Shown: piece after piece, positions 54,516-64,000 of the stretch
Layout: each line of letters begins with the position of its first letter
Numbering within the stretch: the first letter of the stretch is position 1
Source: Shinisaurus crocodilurus
Lineage: Eukaryota; Chordata; Lepidosauria; Squamata; Shinisauridae
NCBI GenBank assembly: GCA_021292165.1
Contig: CM037880.1
Coordinates: 142,602,564-142,666,563 of the forward strand
DNA length: 64,000 nucleotides
Reading direction: 5' to 3'
Program-made: the position numbers and the translations under genes
The notes under the pieces: generated by a model
What the model saw: the letters and a program-made list of their open reading frames with translations, nothing else
Told to the model about the DNA's origin: nothing
Databases searched by the model: none

Positions 54516-54815
54516 TGGTCCAAAACATTTTGTGGCCTGAGGCCAAGAACAAGATGGCACCCTCCCTGGTCCGTGTACAGAAGATGACTGAATTGGCAGC
54601 TGAATATTTAACACTGGTGATGGGATAAGCATCCTCCACCACAGGCTACATTTACGGGGTCCAGGACAAGTTCTTTCTTGTACACTGCTCAGTCCTCCAA
54701 CAAAGGAGAGGAGTCAGAGAGTTTATAACAACAACCAGGAGACAGCCACTGCTGCCCCATAGCATCTGCCACCTGAGGCAGTCTCCTCACTTTGCTTAAT
54801 GGTAGAGCTGGCCCT
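54516..54815. mobile_element. hAT-like element related to the 24889 family
   Basis: Left CAGAGCTGGTCC and right TTAATGGTAGAGCTGGCCCTG are inverted. TGGCCTGAGGCCAAGA and CCACCTGAGGCAGTC lie just inside. No clean target duplication is visible. Confidence 0.55.
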
Positions 54816-54889
54816 GCTGGCACTGGAGTAGAGTCTTGAGAAATGCGTAATGGAGGCTGTAGATAGGCATGTTCAAAGCATCTCCCTAC

Positions 54890-54985
54890 TTCTATTTATT
54901 TACAATATTTCTATATGGCCCTTCAGTTCAAAATCCCCAGAGTGGTTTACAACAACTAATAAAAACACAATAAAAGCACAGAAAG
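54890..54985 (-). mobile_element. LINE-like 3' tail fragment
   Basis: TATTTCTATATGGCCCTTCAGTTCAAAATCCCCAGAGTGG with ACAACTAATAAAAACACAATAAAAGCA resembles the tail of L2-like LINEs; a short (GT)n tract follows at 54991-55004. Confidence 0.45.
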
Positions 54986-55019
54986 GCAGTGTGTGTGTGT
55001 GTGTGGGGAATAGCACCTA

Positions 55020-55113
55020 GGGGCGCAATCCTATCATTTTTATGCACGGCTGGCTGGACTATGCTGGGAGTTGTAGGACTTTTTCCCATCTAAACATGCA
55101 AAAGATTGCACCC
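55020..55113. mobile_element. Palindromic Harbinger-like MITE, internally deleted
   Basis: GGGGCGCAATCCTATCATT to CATGCAAAAGATTGCACCC; CTA and TAA border it. Confidence 0.75.
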
Positions 55114-55119
55114 TAAAAG

Positions 55120-56240
55120 ATATCAAGCTTAGATGCCAGGCTAGCCTCCCTGGGGATAGAGATTCACCAGTGAGGCACCACAGCCAAAAGGTCCTCTGCC
55201 TTTCCAGAGGCATCTGGACAGCCCACAAACAGGGCATGAAGAGAACAGCTACTTCTTCAGGGTTGCCAACCTGACATTTCTACCCTGCTTGACTAGCCCA
55301 AGAACAGGCCCTCAGAACAGCTGGGGAGGCTTCAATTAGAGGCCCAGGTTTTATAGAGCCAGGAACTTCACAGTGACCCCACCTGCCTAGTCCTCATAAT
55401 TGCAGAGGGAACTTGGAAAATGAGGCCTATCTACATCCGACTGCCGGAAACAGGGTAAACAACGATAATCTGGCATTTATATTTAATCTTAAAATATTGT
55501 ACCTTTTAGACTTACTTTTTCTAAAAGTTACTCTCATTATTTAAAGGGCCAAAGTTAGTAGTCTCCAGGAAAATCTCACAGGAAATATTCCTAATCTTTC
55601 AAATAGACTCATTGTGCCGTGAAAGATGGCTTGCTCTTGCAATTTACTCTTATTTTGAATGGTAGTTTAGCATAGGTTCCACATGACATAACCCTGGTCC
55701 CCGCTTCAGAATTAGCTTCTTTGTCTATCCCATTGCTCCTTTTCCAATCACAGTTATTCCTTCTCTTTTTATCATTGCTCACTCCTATTCCCCCTTCAGC
55801 CTACTAGTTCCCCCCCTCCCCTTTTCATTAACTTTCCATTTAAATGTGCTATCAGTTTTCCTTTAATACATAACCTTCCATTGTGTAATACTGAATTCCA
55901 GCACACTGGTCGATTTCCCTCGCGTATACAAATCCTTTCACAGTCTGGAGCATTCCTGAAATTTATCAACCATCCCCATCCTATTATGATGTCATCGGTG
56001 TGTCTGGACCAGCAATTCAGTTTATACATTTTAAACAGGGCAAGTCTCAGTGTTCAGCCTTGGGGGATCCCCCCTCCCAACCTGTCAGCTCCATGTGTAG
56101 TTCTGTTCAACCCCCCCTCCCCTTTCCCAGTGTAGGATCACTGTTTCTTAATTGTTCTGTAGGGGCTGATATTCAGCCTTGCTCTACAACAGCAGGTCTA
56201 CATAGCTTGGGACCCTCCAGGATGAATTAGCCCACCACTA
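55120..56240. other. Upstream flank without recognised feature
   Basis: No exon of an upstream gene or known repeat was recognised. Confidence 0.4.
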
Positions 56241-57290
56241 GGATAGCCATGTGCCTTCTTTTACAGAGGACAGTCCTCTATTTGAAAGGCTGCCCAGTCC
56301 AAGTCCAGTTTAAAGGTAAATAATGAATCATCAAAAGGAAAAACTGGGCCTTGAAGTTGCCCATCAGCAGCACCCGAACAGCAGAATGAGCAAGGCAGAA
56401 TGAGCAGTCTTCCACATTATGGCGAGATGTATTATATTTCCATTTAGATAATAATTATTTCTAAATTTGCATCGTTACATAGAAATTAGCATATGCAAAT
56501 GATATAAACATCAGCATCCTCCTTTGTCCTCTTTTTTGATGATGCATTTCCTCTTTTCTTGGAGATTCATAACTGGTCACCTTACATACCAGCCATATTC
56601 TGTGGCCTGCCATGTGCTTTGCAAAGTCTGGGGATTTAGAGCCCTTGGTGGGTCACATACATGGGTGGCTGCTTTGGCTTGCAGGGTCACAAATTGCGTA
56701 GACTTGGACTATGTCGTGCTCTACTTTTTTTTTTTTTTTTTTTTACATTTTGAGTTTTCAGCCCTAACTACATGATATTATATAACTTCATCTTCCCTAA
56801 CTCAAGGTCTGTCTTTAAACAATGGACATGGACAACAGTGCTGGGATCTGATCCTGGACTGGGACTCAGAGGACGGGTCCCCAGTGCCTGTCTCATTTAC
56901 AGTGGCAGAAACAGGAAAAATGGAAGTAGTGGGGGTTGCAGAGAATTCCAGGGGCAAAGTGAATTCCAGTGGGGAACTTTCTCCCATGTGTTAGAAGTCT
57001 GAAAGAGCAATCACTCTTTTCACATTAATGCTCCTATCCTAAACATATTTTTTTTCTGAAGTCCTCTTGATTTCACCATCGTGGAGAAGACTGTGATCAG
57101 GTGACCCGTGTGTCTGCAAAATCTGCTGTTGATGGGCAAATTCAAGGCATCTTCCCTCCTTTCTTATGATTCTTGATCTTTCAACTCAACACGAATCAGG
57201 CAGTCCTTCAAATAGACACCAATATAAGACTGTCCTCCAACAGCCCTTCACATAGAACTGTCCTCTGTAAAGTAGGATACATGGCCACCC
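56241..57290. mobile_element. About 1.05-kb DNA transposon with 40-bp terminal inverted repeats
   Basis: The left end GGATAGCCATGTGCCTTC and ACAGAGGACAGTCCTC pair with the right end GGACTGTCC-like ACTGTCCTCTGTAAAGTAGG and ATACATGGCCACCC. Flanks are CTA and TAA. No transposase frame is present. The interior includes a T run (56727-56744). The superfamily is undecided. Confidence 0.7.
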
Positions 57291-58224
57291 TAAGATGGAC
57301 AAGTAAAACCAATGCAGGAAGTTTTGAAGCAAACTAGTGAACAAATAGGAATTTAAGTAAAGAAATGTCAGAAAGAAAGGTGGGGAAAGATAATGTGATA
57401 AGGGAGAGGAGTCAGAGGAAAGGCATGGACAGGTAAGGAACAAAGGAAGTTCAGGGAGAAGATGCATCTGGTGGTCCAGACTGATGGGAGAAATAGAAAA
57501 GAGAGGTGAATGGTGCCAGGCACTGTGAACTAAGATTTCTAGGTGCACTACAGCACCACCAAGACATCTGGTCAGAGAAGGGAACTGCAGGCACTTCAGG
57601 GTATCTAGCAGAAACATCTGGCCAGAGTCCTATGACCATGGAAAATGAACTACTTCCACTTCCTCTTAGAAAAACCTCCTAGACCTGCTATCAGTGTTGT
57701 TAGATTCGGGGGGACAGGGAAAGGGGGAGATTCTGTATGCATACAAGACCTTTTGCACAGTTCTGTATAAATATAGAAGCTTTCACAGTTGCTTAGGCCA
57801 AAAGAGACATGCCATTAAATGTGTGGATGCACTTAATGTAGCTGATTTTCCTCTTTCACAATAGCAGTCAGCGGGCACCTTTTCAGAATTGGGACTGCAG
57901 CACGTATGTGGGGGGTTAATTCTTACCCCGTTGTCCTGCCCCAAAATCCCCACCACCACCTGCAACTAGCCCTGGGAAGGATGCTAAATTACTAATTATT
58001 CTGTTTGATCGATTGCTGAATTATCACAGCACTAATGGGAACAGCAGGGGAGCAGTTGCCCGAGTGTCCAGGAAGAGCATGAGTGGGACAGTGCCAGAAC
58101 CTGCTCTCAGCCAGCTTCTCAGCTATCATTGATTCCTTTCTTGAGCATCCCTCTATCACCATTTGAAATTGTGTACTGAATGGCTGGAAAGAGAATGGTT
58201 TTATTATCATTTATTTTTATTATT

Positions 58225-58448
58225 ACATGTATCTCCCCCCCCCCCTTTGCAGGGAACCCAGAGCAGCTTACATGGTCTTCCTCCTTTCCATTTTATCCTC
58301 ACAACAACCCTGTGAGGTAGGTTAGACTGAGAGTCAGTGACTGGCCCAAAGTCACCCAGTGAGCATCATGGCTGAGCGGGGACTAGAACTCAGAGCTTCC
58401 GAGTCCCAGTCCCAGTCCAACACTCCCACCACTACACCACACTGGCTC
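58225..58448 (-). mobile_element. Sauria SINE, full length
   Basis: Reverse copy from GGGAACCCAGAGCAGCTTAC through CTCACAACAACCCTGTGAGG and GGCCCAAAGTCACCCAGTG to the head CACCACACTGGCTCTC. A small CCCAGT duplication lies in the head. Confidence 0.9.
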
Positions 58449-58475
58449 TCTTTACCAATCCCTCCCACTCTTCTA

Positions 58476-58728
58476 CAGTAATATCTTGGATTGCAAGTAA
58501 CTTGGTCTGAGAGCATTTTGCAAGACAAGCAATTTTTAAAAATAAATGTTGACTTGATAAACAAGCGATGTCTTGCAATACAAGTAGTGTAGGGATGTAG
58601 CCACTCGCCTCGAGCGGGCCGAAATCGGCCCCTCTCACGCCCGCCAGAGACTCGCTTTGATATAAGAGTGTTTTGGATTATAAGCACGGTTCCGGAACGA
58701 ATTATGCTTGCAAGCCAAGGTATTACTG
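58476..58728. mobile_element. Tigger-like MITE
   Basis: CAGTAATATCTTGGATTGCA to GCAAGCCAAGGTATTACTG, TA on both sides. Shares the CTCGCCTCGAGCGGGCC central block with 38051. Confidence 0.9.
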
Positions 58729-58734
58729 TATTCC

Positions 58735-59160
58735 ATTATGATAAATTAGTTAATAACCTTGAATGTTGATAAACAAACCTACTTTAATGGAATGCAATTG
58801 TAATATCTTATAATCTCAGGAAATTATCAATCATCATGGCACCTATAAGTATTATTGTCAATATAAGAGTAGAAATAAACAAACATTCAAGCAAAAAGTC
58901 CCTTTTTTGAATAATTAATTAATTTAATAAGGGCAAAGAGTCAAGGCCAAACTCTTCCACGCTCTGGAAGCCCAGGAAGCTGCTTTGGCAAGTTACTCTT
59001 AGGAGCCGGATAAGGGAGGTTTAGTGAGCTAGTTTGATGGTTCATTTTATTTTTAAAAGCGACTGATCATTTCTCAGCTTTTTTCTGGTTGGTTCTTTAA
59101 TAAATATATATTGAATTGGAAAGTGGATTTGGTTTGAGTGTCTTGCCTAGCCTGCAAGTT
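58735..59160. other. Upstream flank without recognised feature
   Basis: AT-rich, nothing recognised. Confidence 0.4.
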
Positions 59161-59168
59161 GGCCTACC

Positions 59169-59335
59169 CAGGATCAGTGCAAGGCAGTTTGGTGCCCTAG
59201 GCAAGATCAGATATTTAGCGCCCCCCCTTCCCACTTGAGAACGCTGTATTTTTTTCCCCAAGGCGTTTCTGGCGCCCCTTTTAGCCCTGCGCCGTAGGCA
59301 GCTGCCTAGTTGGCCTAATGGTAGCACCGGCCCTG
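59169..59335. mobile_element. Short hAT element with 8-bp target duplication
   Basis: CAGGATCAGTGC at left, GCACCGGCCCTG at right. Identical GGCCTACC at 59161-59168 and 59336-59343. Very close to 24889-25054, including the GCGCCCCCCC and TTTCTGGCGCCCC blocks. Confidence 0.93.
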
Positions 59336-59369
59336 GGCCTACCCATGCGCTGGACTGCTTGGCAAACAC

Positions 59370-60050
59370 AGTAACCAGGTTGTGGAGGAGTTTAAAGGAT
59401 GCTTTGAAAAGAGGGTCTATCCTCCTCCATTTATAAACTCCACCAGCCTGTCTTCTCCTGTGCGTAGGATATTAAAAAGGCCTGGCAGTGGCGGCAGCAC
59501 TACCTTGGGGGAATATAGACAAGAGGGTATCTCTCGGGGGTGGAGGTACAGACATATCCGTTTGTCCCAGTTCCTCAGAGCGTGCAGGCTCTGAGGGTGT
59601 GGACTATGGAGGTTGTGATTCAGGGCCCCCTGACTCAAGGGCCCCTGATCTGTTGGACTCAGAGTCAAGCCCAGTCAGGAAGTGGGGGGTTGGTTTAGTT
59701 TCCAGCCTCTCTGCCTCTGGTGCCCCTGGCCCAGCGTATCTGGCCGGCCCCCCCTCATCGGAGTTGGAGTCAAGAGTCCAGGCTGACTCAGAGTGGGAGT
59801 CCTGACAGCTATATTGCCTAGTTAGTAGTAGTAGGAGATTTTAATCTATCAAATTAAAATCTCCTACTGGGTTCAGAAGAAAGTGACCAAGCACATGTGC
59901 CTACATTCTATGGATTTGTAGTATCACTCTGCAGTCGAGGCTTGGCAGGCACAGAATTTCAGATAGTCTTGGTGATAGAGGGACGATCAGAAAAGGATTC
60001 CATGACAGTTGTGAAGCTGGCAGAAAGCTTTTCCAGCAGCCATTCCAAAA
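59370..60050 (+). other. Possible LINE remnant (endonuclease motif)
   Basis: A 105-codon frame (59488-59805) with Ser/Pro/Asp-rich text is followed by GTAGTAGGAGATTTTAATCTA, which reads VVGDFNLS, the usual endonuclease GDFN motif of LINEs, before a stop. No other LINE domain is clear, so this is tentative. Confidence 0.3.
59830..59868. repeat. Perfect 16-bp inverted repeat
   Basis: AGTAGGAGATTTTAAT (59830-59845) and its exact complement (59853-59868) flank a 7-base loop. Confidence 0.85.
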
Positions 60051-60307
60051 ATCCTAAATGTTTGGCAGCGTGACGTGATGGCCAAAAGGGTCACTGTGCT
60101 AGAGAAGTACCACCTCTAGCAAAATGCCACCTATTTTGCTTCTCTATCCTCACCGGGGTGGTTCTGGGGTCACAATTCACCTCCTGCACAAGCCCCATTT
60201 ATATGATTGGGACACCCATCCTCTTGGGTTGAAACCATTGATTTAATTGGGTTTGTGTAGGAGACATTCCTAAAGAGAATTGTACTCAATGCAGACAGGC
60301 TGTAGGC

Positions 60308-60444
60308 CCATGTTCCCCAATCTGGTGCCCACCAGACTGTTTAGGACTTCAATGTCCATCAGCCCCAGCCAGCATGGTCAATGGTCAGGGATGCTGGGAG
60401 CTGCAGTCCAAAACTTCTGGAGGGCCCCAGGTTGGAGAAGGCTG
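60308..60444. mobile_element. Foldback hAT-like MITE with 8-bp duplication
   Basis: CCATGTTCCCCAATCTGGTG to CCCCAGGTTGGAGAAGGCTG; flanks CTGTAGGC (60300-60307) and CTGTAAGC (60445-60452). Confidence 0.85.
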
Positions 60445-60559
60445 CTGTAAGCCACTGTTTTGACTAGACTGATTAAAATCTAAGCGCTCTCAGTATGTTG
60501 GGAGCTGCTTTGCTCATACACGCTAACCCTGGGATACCCACAAGTGTCCATCATGCTAG

Positions 60560-61560
60560 CTTCTTTGCTTATTCATTCATTTATTTATTTGAATTTATAT
60601 TCTGCTTTTCCAACACAAGTGGTGCTCAAGGCAGCTATCCACAATGAAATACAAAATTATAATCCAAACGTAAAAGCAAATCAGTAAAAAAAAATCAATA
60701 AAATTAAGAAATAGACAGCACCCATCAGTTTTTGCCTGATGGTGGAAGGATATCAAGGATGGAGCTTGCCTGACCTCTCCTGGCAGAGAGTTCCAGAGCC
60801 TAGGACAGTGATGGTGAACCTATGGCATGCGTGCCACAGCTGGCACGCAGGGACCTCTCTGTGGGCACTTGAGCCATTGGTCGCCAGATCGTGAAAAAAC
60901 CGTCCCCTTCTGCATTCAGCGTCGGGTTTCCATAGTAATTCCTCTCCACTCATTCCTCGCTGGCCTCCACAGGCAGGCACACTCCAACATCTCCACCCCC
61001 AGAAGCAGACTGCGCAGGCACCCAGCCCTCCTTCTAACTGAACAGACAGCTCAGAAGCACAGCGTGCGCACGCCCGAATCTTTGCACGCCCAGTGAAGAG
61101 CCATGCCCTGAGACAGAGTGGGGCGCAATTAGCTAGTGCCCCCTCCTCCTCCCTGCCAAATTTAAGGCACTTTGAAATAAATAAGTTGGTTTTGTGTTGC
61201 AGTTTGGGCACTCGGGCTCAAAAAGGTTCGCCATCACTGGCCTAGGAGCAGCCACCAAGAAGGCCCTGTCCCTTGTTCCTGCCTCGGATGATGATGGGAC
61301 AGAGAGAAGGGCCTCTCTTGAGGATATTTGAAGAACCCAGGCTGGCTCATTTGGGAGAACATGCAGACTTTCAAATAGCCTGCTCCCAAGTTGTATAGGG
61401 CTTTATAGGTTACAGCCAGCACACTGAACAGTGCTTTGGATTGAGATGAGAAATAAGTGCAGAGCTAGGTGTTACTAGCTTACTGGTGGCACTGAACCCC
61501 AAAATTCCAGGCAACCTCTCCCAGCCTCATCCCAGTAGATGAGAGCCCCCATAGAGGCAT
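60560..61560 (-). mobile_element. L2-like LINE 3' region interrupted by a hAT element
   Basis: TTATTTATTTGAATTTATATTC starts the reverse tail. TGGCAGAGAGTTCCAGAGCC (before the hAT) continues as GGAGCAGCCACCAAGAAGGCCC after it. Then come GGGCTTTATAGGTTACAGCC and AAGTGCAGAGCTAGGTGTTA, phrases of the same LINE as 1-700. Confidence 0.7.
60806..61239. mobile_element. 434-bp hAT element (Charlie/OposCharlie-like ends) inside a LINE
   Basis: CAGTGATGGTGAACCTATGG at left and AAAAGGTTCGCCATCACTG at right are inverted ends. Identical GCCTAGGA flanks at 60798-60805 and 61240-61247. The ends look like the widespread CAGTGATGGCGAACC hAT group. The 152-codon reverse frame in it has no transposase features. 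Confidence 0.92.
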
Positions 61561-61995
61561 TCTCCCAAATGTGTGAGGGCTCAAAGTGAGTAGGGGGAAT
61601 GGGCTGCACACGCCGGCAGAGCCCTCTGTGTCTCAGTGTACACCAGACCCCACAGGGCCCCTGACTGCATAGAGGATTCTACTCACGTTCAGGCAAACAT
61701 GAGTAGACCTCTGCTTCAGGCCTTGCCAGAGACTGAAGGAGTGAGGGGGAGGGCTAGTGTGCCTAGAGATGTGGTGGACAGGGCCAGGGCGCATGGCCCC
61801 ATCTCCCAGCACCCTTAGAGCCCTAGGCATGCCTGTGAGAGGATGCCTGCATAGGGCTAAGATGGAATCCTGAGGGACGCGTTGCTTGGGGAGTAACCAC
61901 GAAGCCATCAGTTTTGTGGTGCAGGCATTTTCTTTCTGTTAAGAACTAGAGCAAAGCTGCCATTATGACAAAGTGGGGAGGTGGTCTCATGTGGG

Positions 61996-62200
61996 GAGAG
62001 CCAGTGTGGCGTAGCGGTGAGAGTGCTGGGCTGGGACTCGGGAGATCCGGGTTCTAGTCCCCGCTCGGCCATGAAACTCACTGGGTGACTTTGGGCCAGT
62101 TGTGAGGATAAAATGGAGAGGGGGAGGAGGATTATGTAAGCCACCTTGGGTTCCTTGCAGGAAAAAAGGCGGGGTATAAATATCATAAATAAATAAATAA
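61996..62200 (+). mobile_element. Sauria SINE with internal deletion
   Basis: Full tRNA-like head GAGCCAGTGTGGCGTAGCGG and GGTTCTAGTCCCCGCTCGG. The body jumps from GGGCCAGT straight to TGTGAGGATAAAATGG, losing about 35 bp that the other copies have, then the normal tail and (AAAT)n. Confidence 0.9.
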
Positions 62201-62499
62201 TGGACTGGATGAGGGCAAGCAAACTGAAGCTTATTGAATATTAGTGTCCGTGTTTGTGGGGGGGGGGATGTGCGACAAAACAGCCATTACTTTAAATGTG
62301 TGTGGAGCAGTAATGTCTTCCCCCCACACCATTTTTTACTGTAGAGTAGGCACAGGGCTCCGATTTAGGTCAGGTCCCTAGCATGGGGGTAGGGGGCTTT
62401 TAAGATCTGGATTGGGGGGCCCATGCCTACCTACTGCAGAGTAAAAATGAAAATAAGATATTGCTGCTAAATACACATTTAAAGTAATGTCTGCTTTGG

Positions 62500-62567
<68 letters not shown>
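62500..62567. repeat. (GT)n(GA)n microsatellite
   Basis: About fifteen GT units then about eighteen GA units. Confidence 0.95.
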
Positions 62568-62569
<2 letters not shown>

Positions 62570-62574
<5 letters not shown>

Positions 62575-63205
62575 TGGCATCTCCTTGGGGTCCCTGACAA
62601 TGTAAGTCAAGTAATGCCATCTCAGAGATAGAGGACAGGGGACAGTTCCCACCCACCCTCCAGCACCACAGTCGTGTCCCTAATTAAGTATTTTATTTCC
62701 CCCCTAGTAGTGAATGGCACCGATTTATTTTTATGCAAGAAAGTAATGGGGTATATTGAGGGCGGTTGAAATGTGCCCCCATCCACTGATGACTACTGTG
62801 CCCGGTGGAAAGGCACTTATTGGAGCCTGCACATAACTATATCTCAGATTGTAGCCCCTTTGTCCCACATTATCCAACAGAAGCCAAGTCTTGGTGTCTT
62901 GGTCAAATATTTCCTTTATATGTCTGACTAGAATTTATTTAATGAGGGAACCCGAAGTGGCAGCCAAATGGGCCTCTGCTGGTGCTTACGTGGATACATC
63001 ACTGGCAAGACAAAACAAAAGTTCTGTTCTTTTGGATCTATTCATCTATATCTTCTCCATCATCATTTAAAATCAGTTTTAGATTTAAGGTATGATACCA
63101 TAACAACCATTTTAAAGAGTTAGTTTTAGAGCGCTTGTTTCTGTTTGCACAAGTGTGATATAGAATAATTATAGCTATATAATTTGAGTGAAATGACATG
63201 ATGAT
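62570..63205. other. Upstream flank without recognised feature
   Basis: No exon or repeat was recognised. Confidence 0.4.
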
Positions 63206-63208
63206 CAA

Positions 63209-63394
63209 CAACACAGTCCTATACATGTCTACTCAGAGGTAATTTCCATTTATTTTAAGGAGTTTTAATCCTAGGTGAGCGGGTAGAGGATTACAGCCTA
63301 ACATTGCAATCCTATGCATCTTTACTTTGAAGGAAGCCCCAGTGTGATGAATAGAGCGTACTCCTAGGTACATGTGCATAAGATTGCAGCATAA
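63209..63394. mobile_element. Two adjacent palindromic MITEs (GCAATCCTAT family)
   Basis: 63209-63298 (ACACAGTCCTATACATGTC to GAGGATTACAGCC) is worn. 63302-63394 (ATTGCAATCCTATGCATC to GCATAAGATTGCAGC) is better kept. They abut with only a few bases between. Confidence 0.7.
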
Positions 63395-63779
63395 CAGAAT
63401 TGGTCCTATGGGATGGAACTTGTATGCCTTCAAAAAGTTGAACAATGTCTGATAGGTTTTTAATGCCTATTTTTAATTCATTTATTGGCATACAGCTCCC
63501 CCTTCTGGGGTACAGCTGGTAGAACAAGAAAGCACGACTGGAAAATGTGAATAGAAGGATGATATGACTGCAAGCAAGGCTATGGGGCTGCTCCATATAT
63601 GTGAGTGTAGGGGTAAAAAATACCGTCATGAACCACCATGTTTGGAAACCACATGTTTGTTTTGCTATGTGCACCTATCTGGAAGCCACTGCATAGTTTC
63701 CAAACAGGACGAACCCTACTATTAGGCCTCAGGCAGTTGGTTTTGGATGTCATGAAAGGGCAGCAAATGGTTTGTTAAT

Positions 63780-63833
<54 letters not shown>
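63780..63833. repeat. (ATG)n microsatellite
   Basis: About seventeen ATG/GAT units near the right edge. Confidence 0.95.
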
Positions 63834-64000
63834 TGTTTTTACTGTCAGGGATGGGAGAGAGGCACTTGTGGGATTTTCTTCTTCAGGTGCCATAATATCT
63901 TGGCTGGCCTTGGGTACTGTTTACCTTGACTTGAGTGAAGGGGATGCCATCTGGTTGCCTCAGCCAGAAAAAATGTCTTGGGGGGGCTGGCCCTGTTTCC

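Noticed and set aside
60753..61211. 152-codon minus-strand frame
   Set aside because: It lies within a non-autonomous hAT element and shows no transposase motifs.
49200..64000. Exons of the gene expected upstream of NFATC1 (ATP9B in mammals)
   Set aside because: No P-type ATPase-like sequence was recognised on either strand; its 3' end is probably beyond the right edge.
1..64000. CRISPR arrays, operons, phage or plasmid genes
   Set aside because: Nothing bacterial is present; tandem repeats here are microsatellites or transposon parts.

Overview
This window is vertebrate nuclear DNA from a squamate reptile (lizard or snake). The evidence is seven Sauria-type tRNA SINEs (three of them 5'-truncated or fragmentary), 5S-rRNA-derived SINEs, L2-like LINE remnants, a Helitron and many short hAT, Harbinger-like and Tigger-like DNA transposons. 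There are no bacterial genes, operons or CRISPR arrays. Species cannot be named from the sequence alone.

The only gene I can support is the 5' part of NFATC1, read on the minus strand. Three coding exons are visible. The alpha first exon (44014-44032, start MKSAEE) lies in a CpG island behind a plausible inducible promoter (P1). The beta first exon (21851-21944, start MTGLEE) lies in a second CpG island (P2). Both splice in the same phase (one base, G) to the shared exon 2 (10981-12082). Exon 2 encodes the whole regulatory domain: the PRIEIT calcineurin-docking site, the serine-rich region, three SP repeats, the KRK nuclear localisation signal and the LSVP docking site. The exons for the Rel-homology DNA-binding domain must lie beyond the left edge. 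The region right of about 49 kb is upstream flank and holds no exon I recognise.

Layout: 1-10980 is the intron after exon 2, with LINE, SINE and MITE debris, a solo LTR (5061-5788) and, close to the exon, an almost perfect 63-bp copy of an exon 2 segment (10690-10752). 12083-21850 is the intron between the beta exon and exon 2. 21230-22560 is the P2 CpG island. 21945-44013 separates the two first exons and is full of nested transposons. 43340-49140 is the P1 CpG region. 49.6-64 kb is flank with a Helitron (50459-51352), Tigger, hAT and LINE copies.

Most long open frames are by-products of CpG islands, microsatellites or transposons and were left out. The most interesting signals are the exon fragment copied into the NFATC1 intron, the broken alpha N-terminus (a conserved-position upstream ATG closed by TGA, in frame with MKSAEE), the CpG-rich 484-bp hAT element with an 8-bp target duplication, the Helitron carrying a G-rich minisatellite, and a three-level nested insertion at 31836-32354. 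I could not run any search; family names for repeats rest on ends, target duplications and remembered consensus features.
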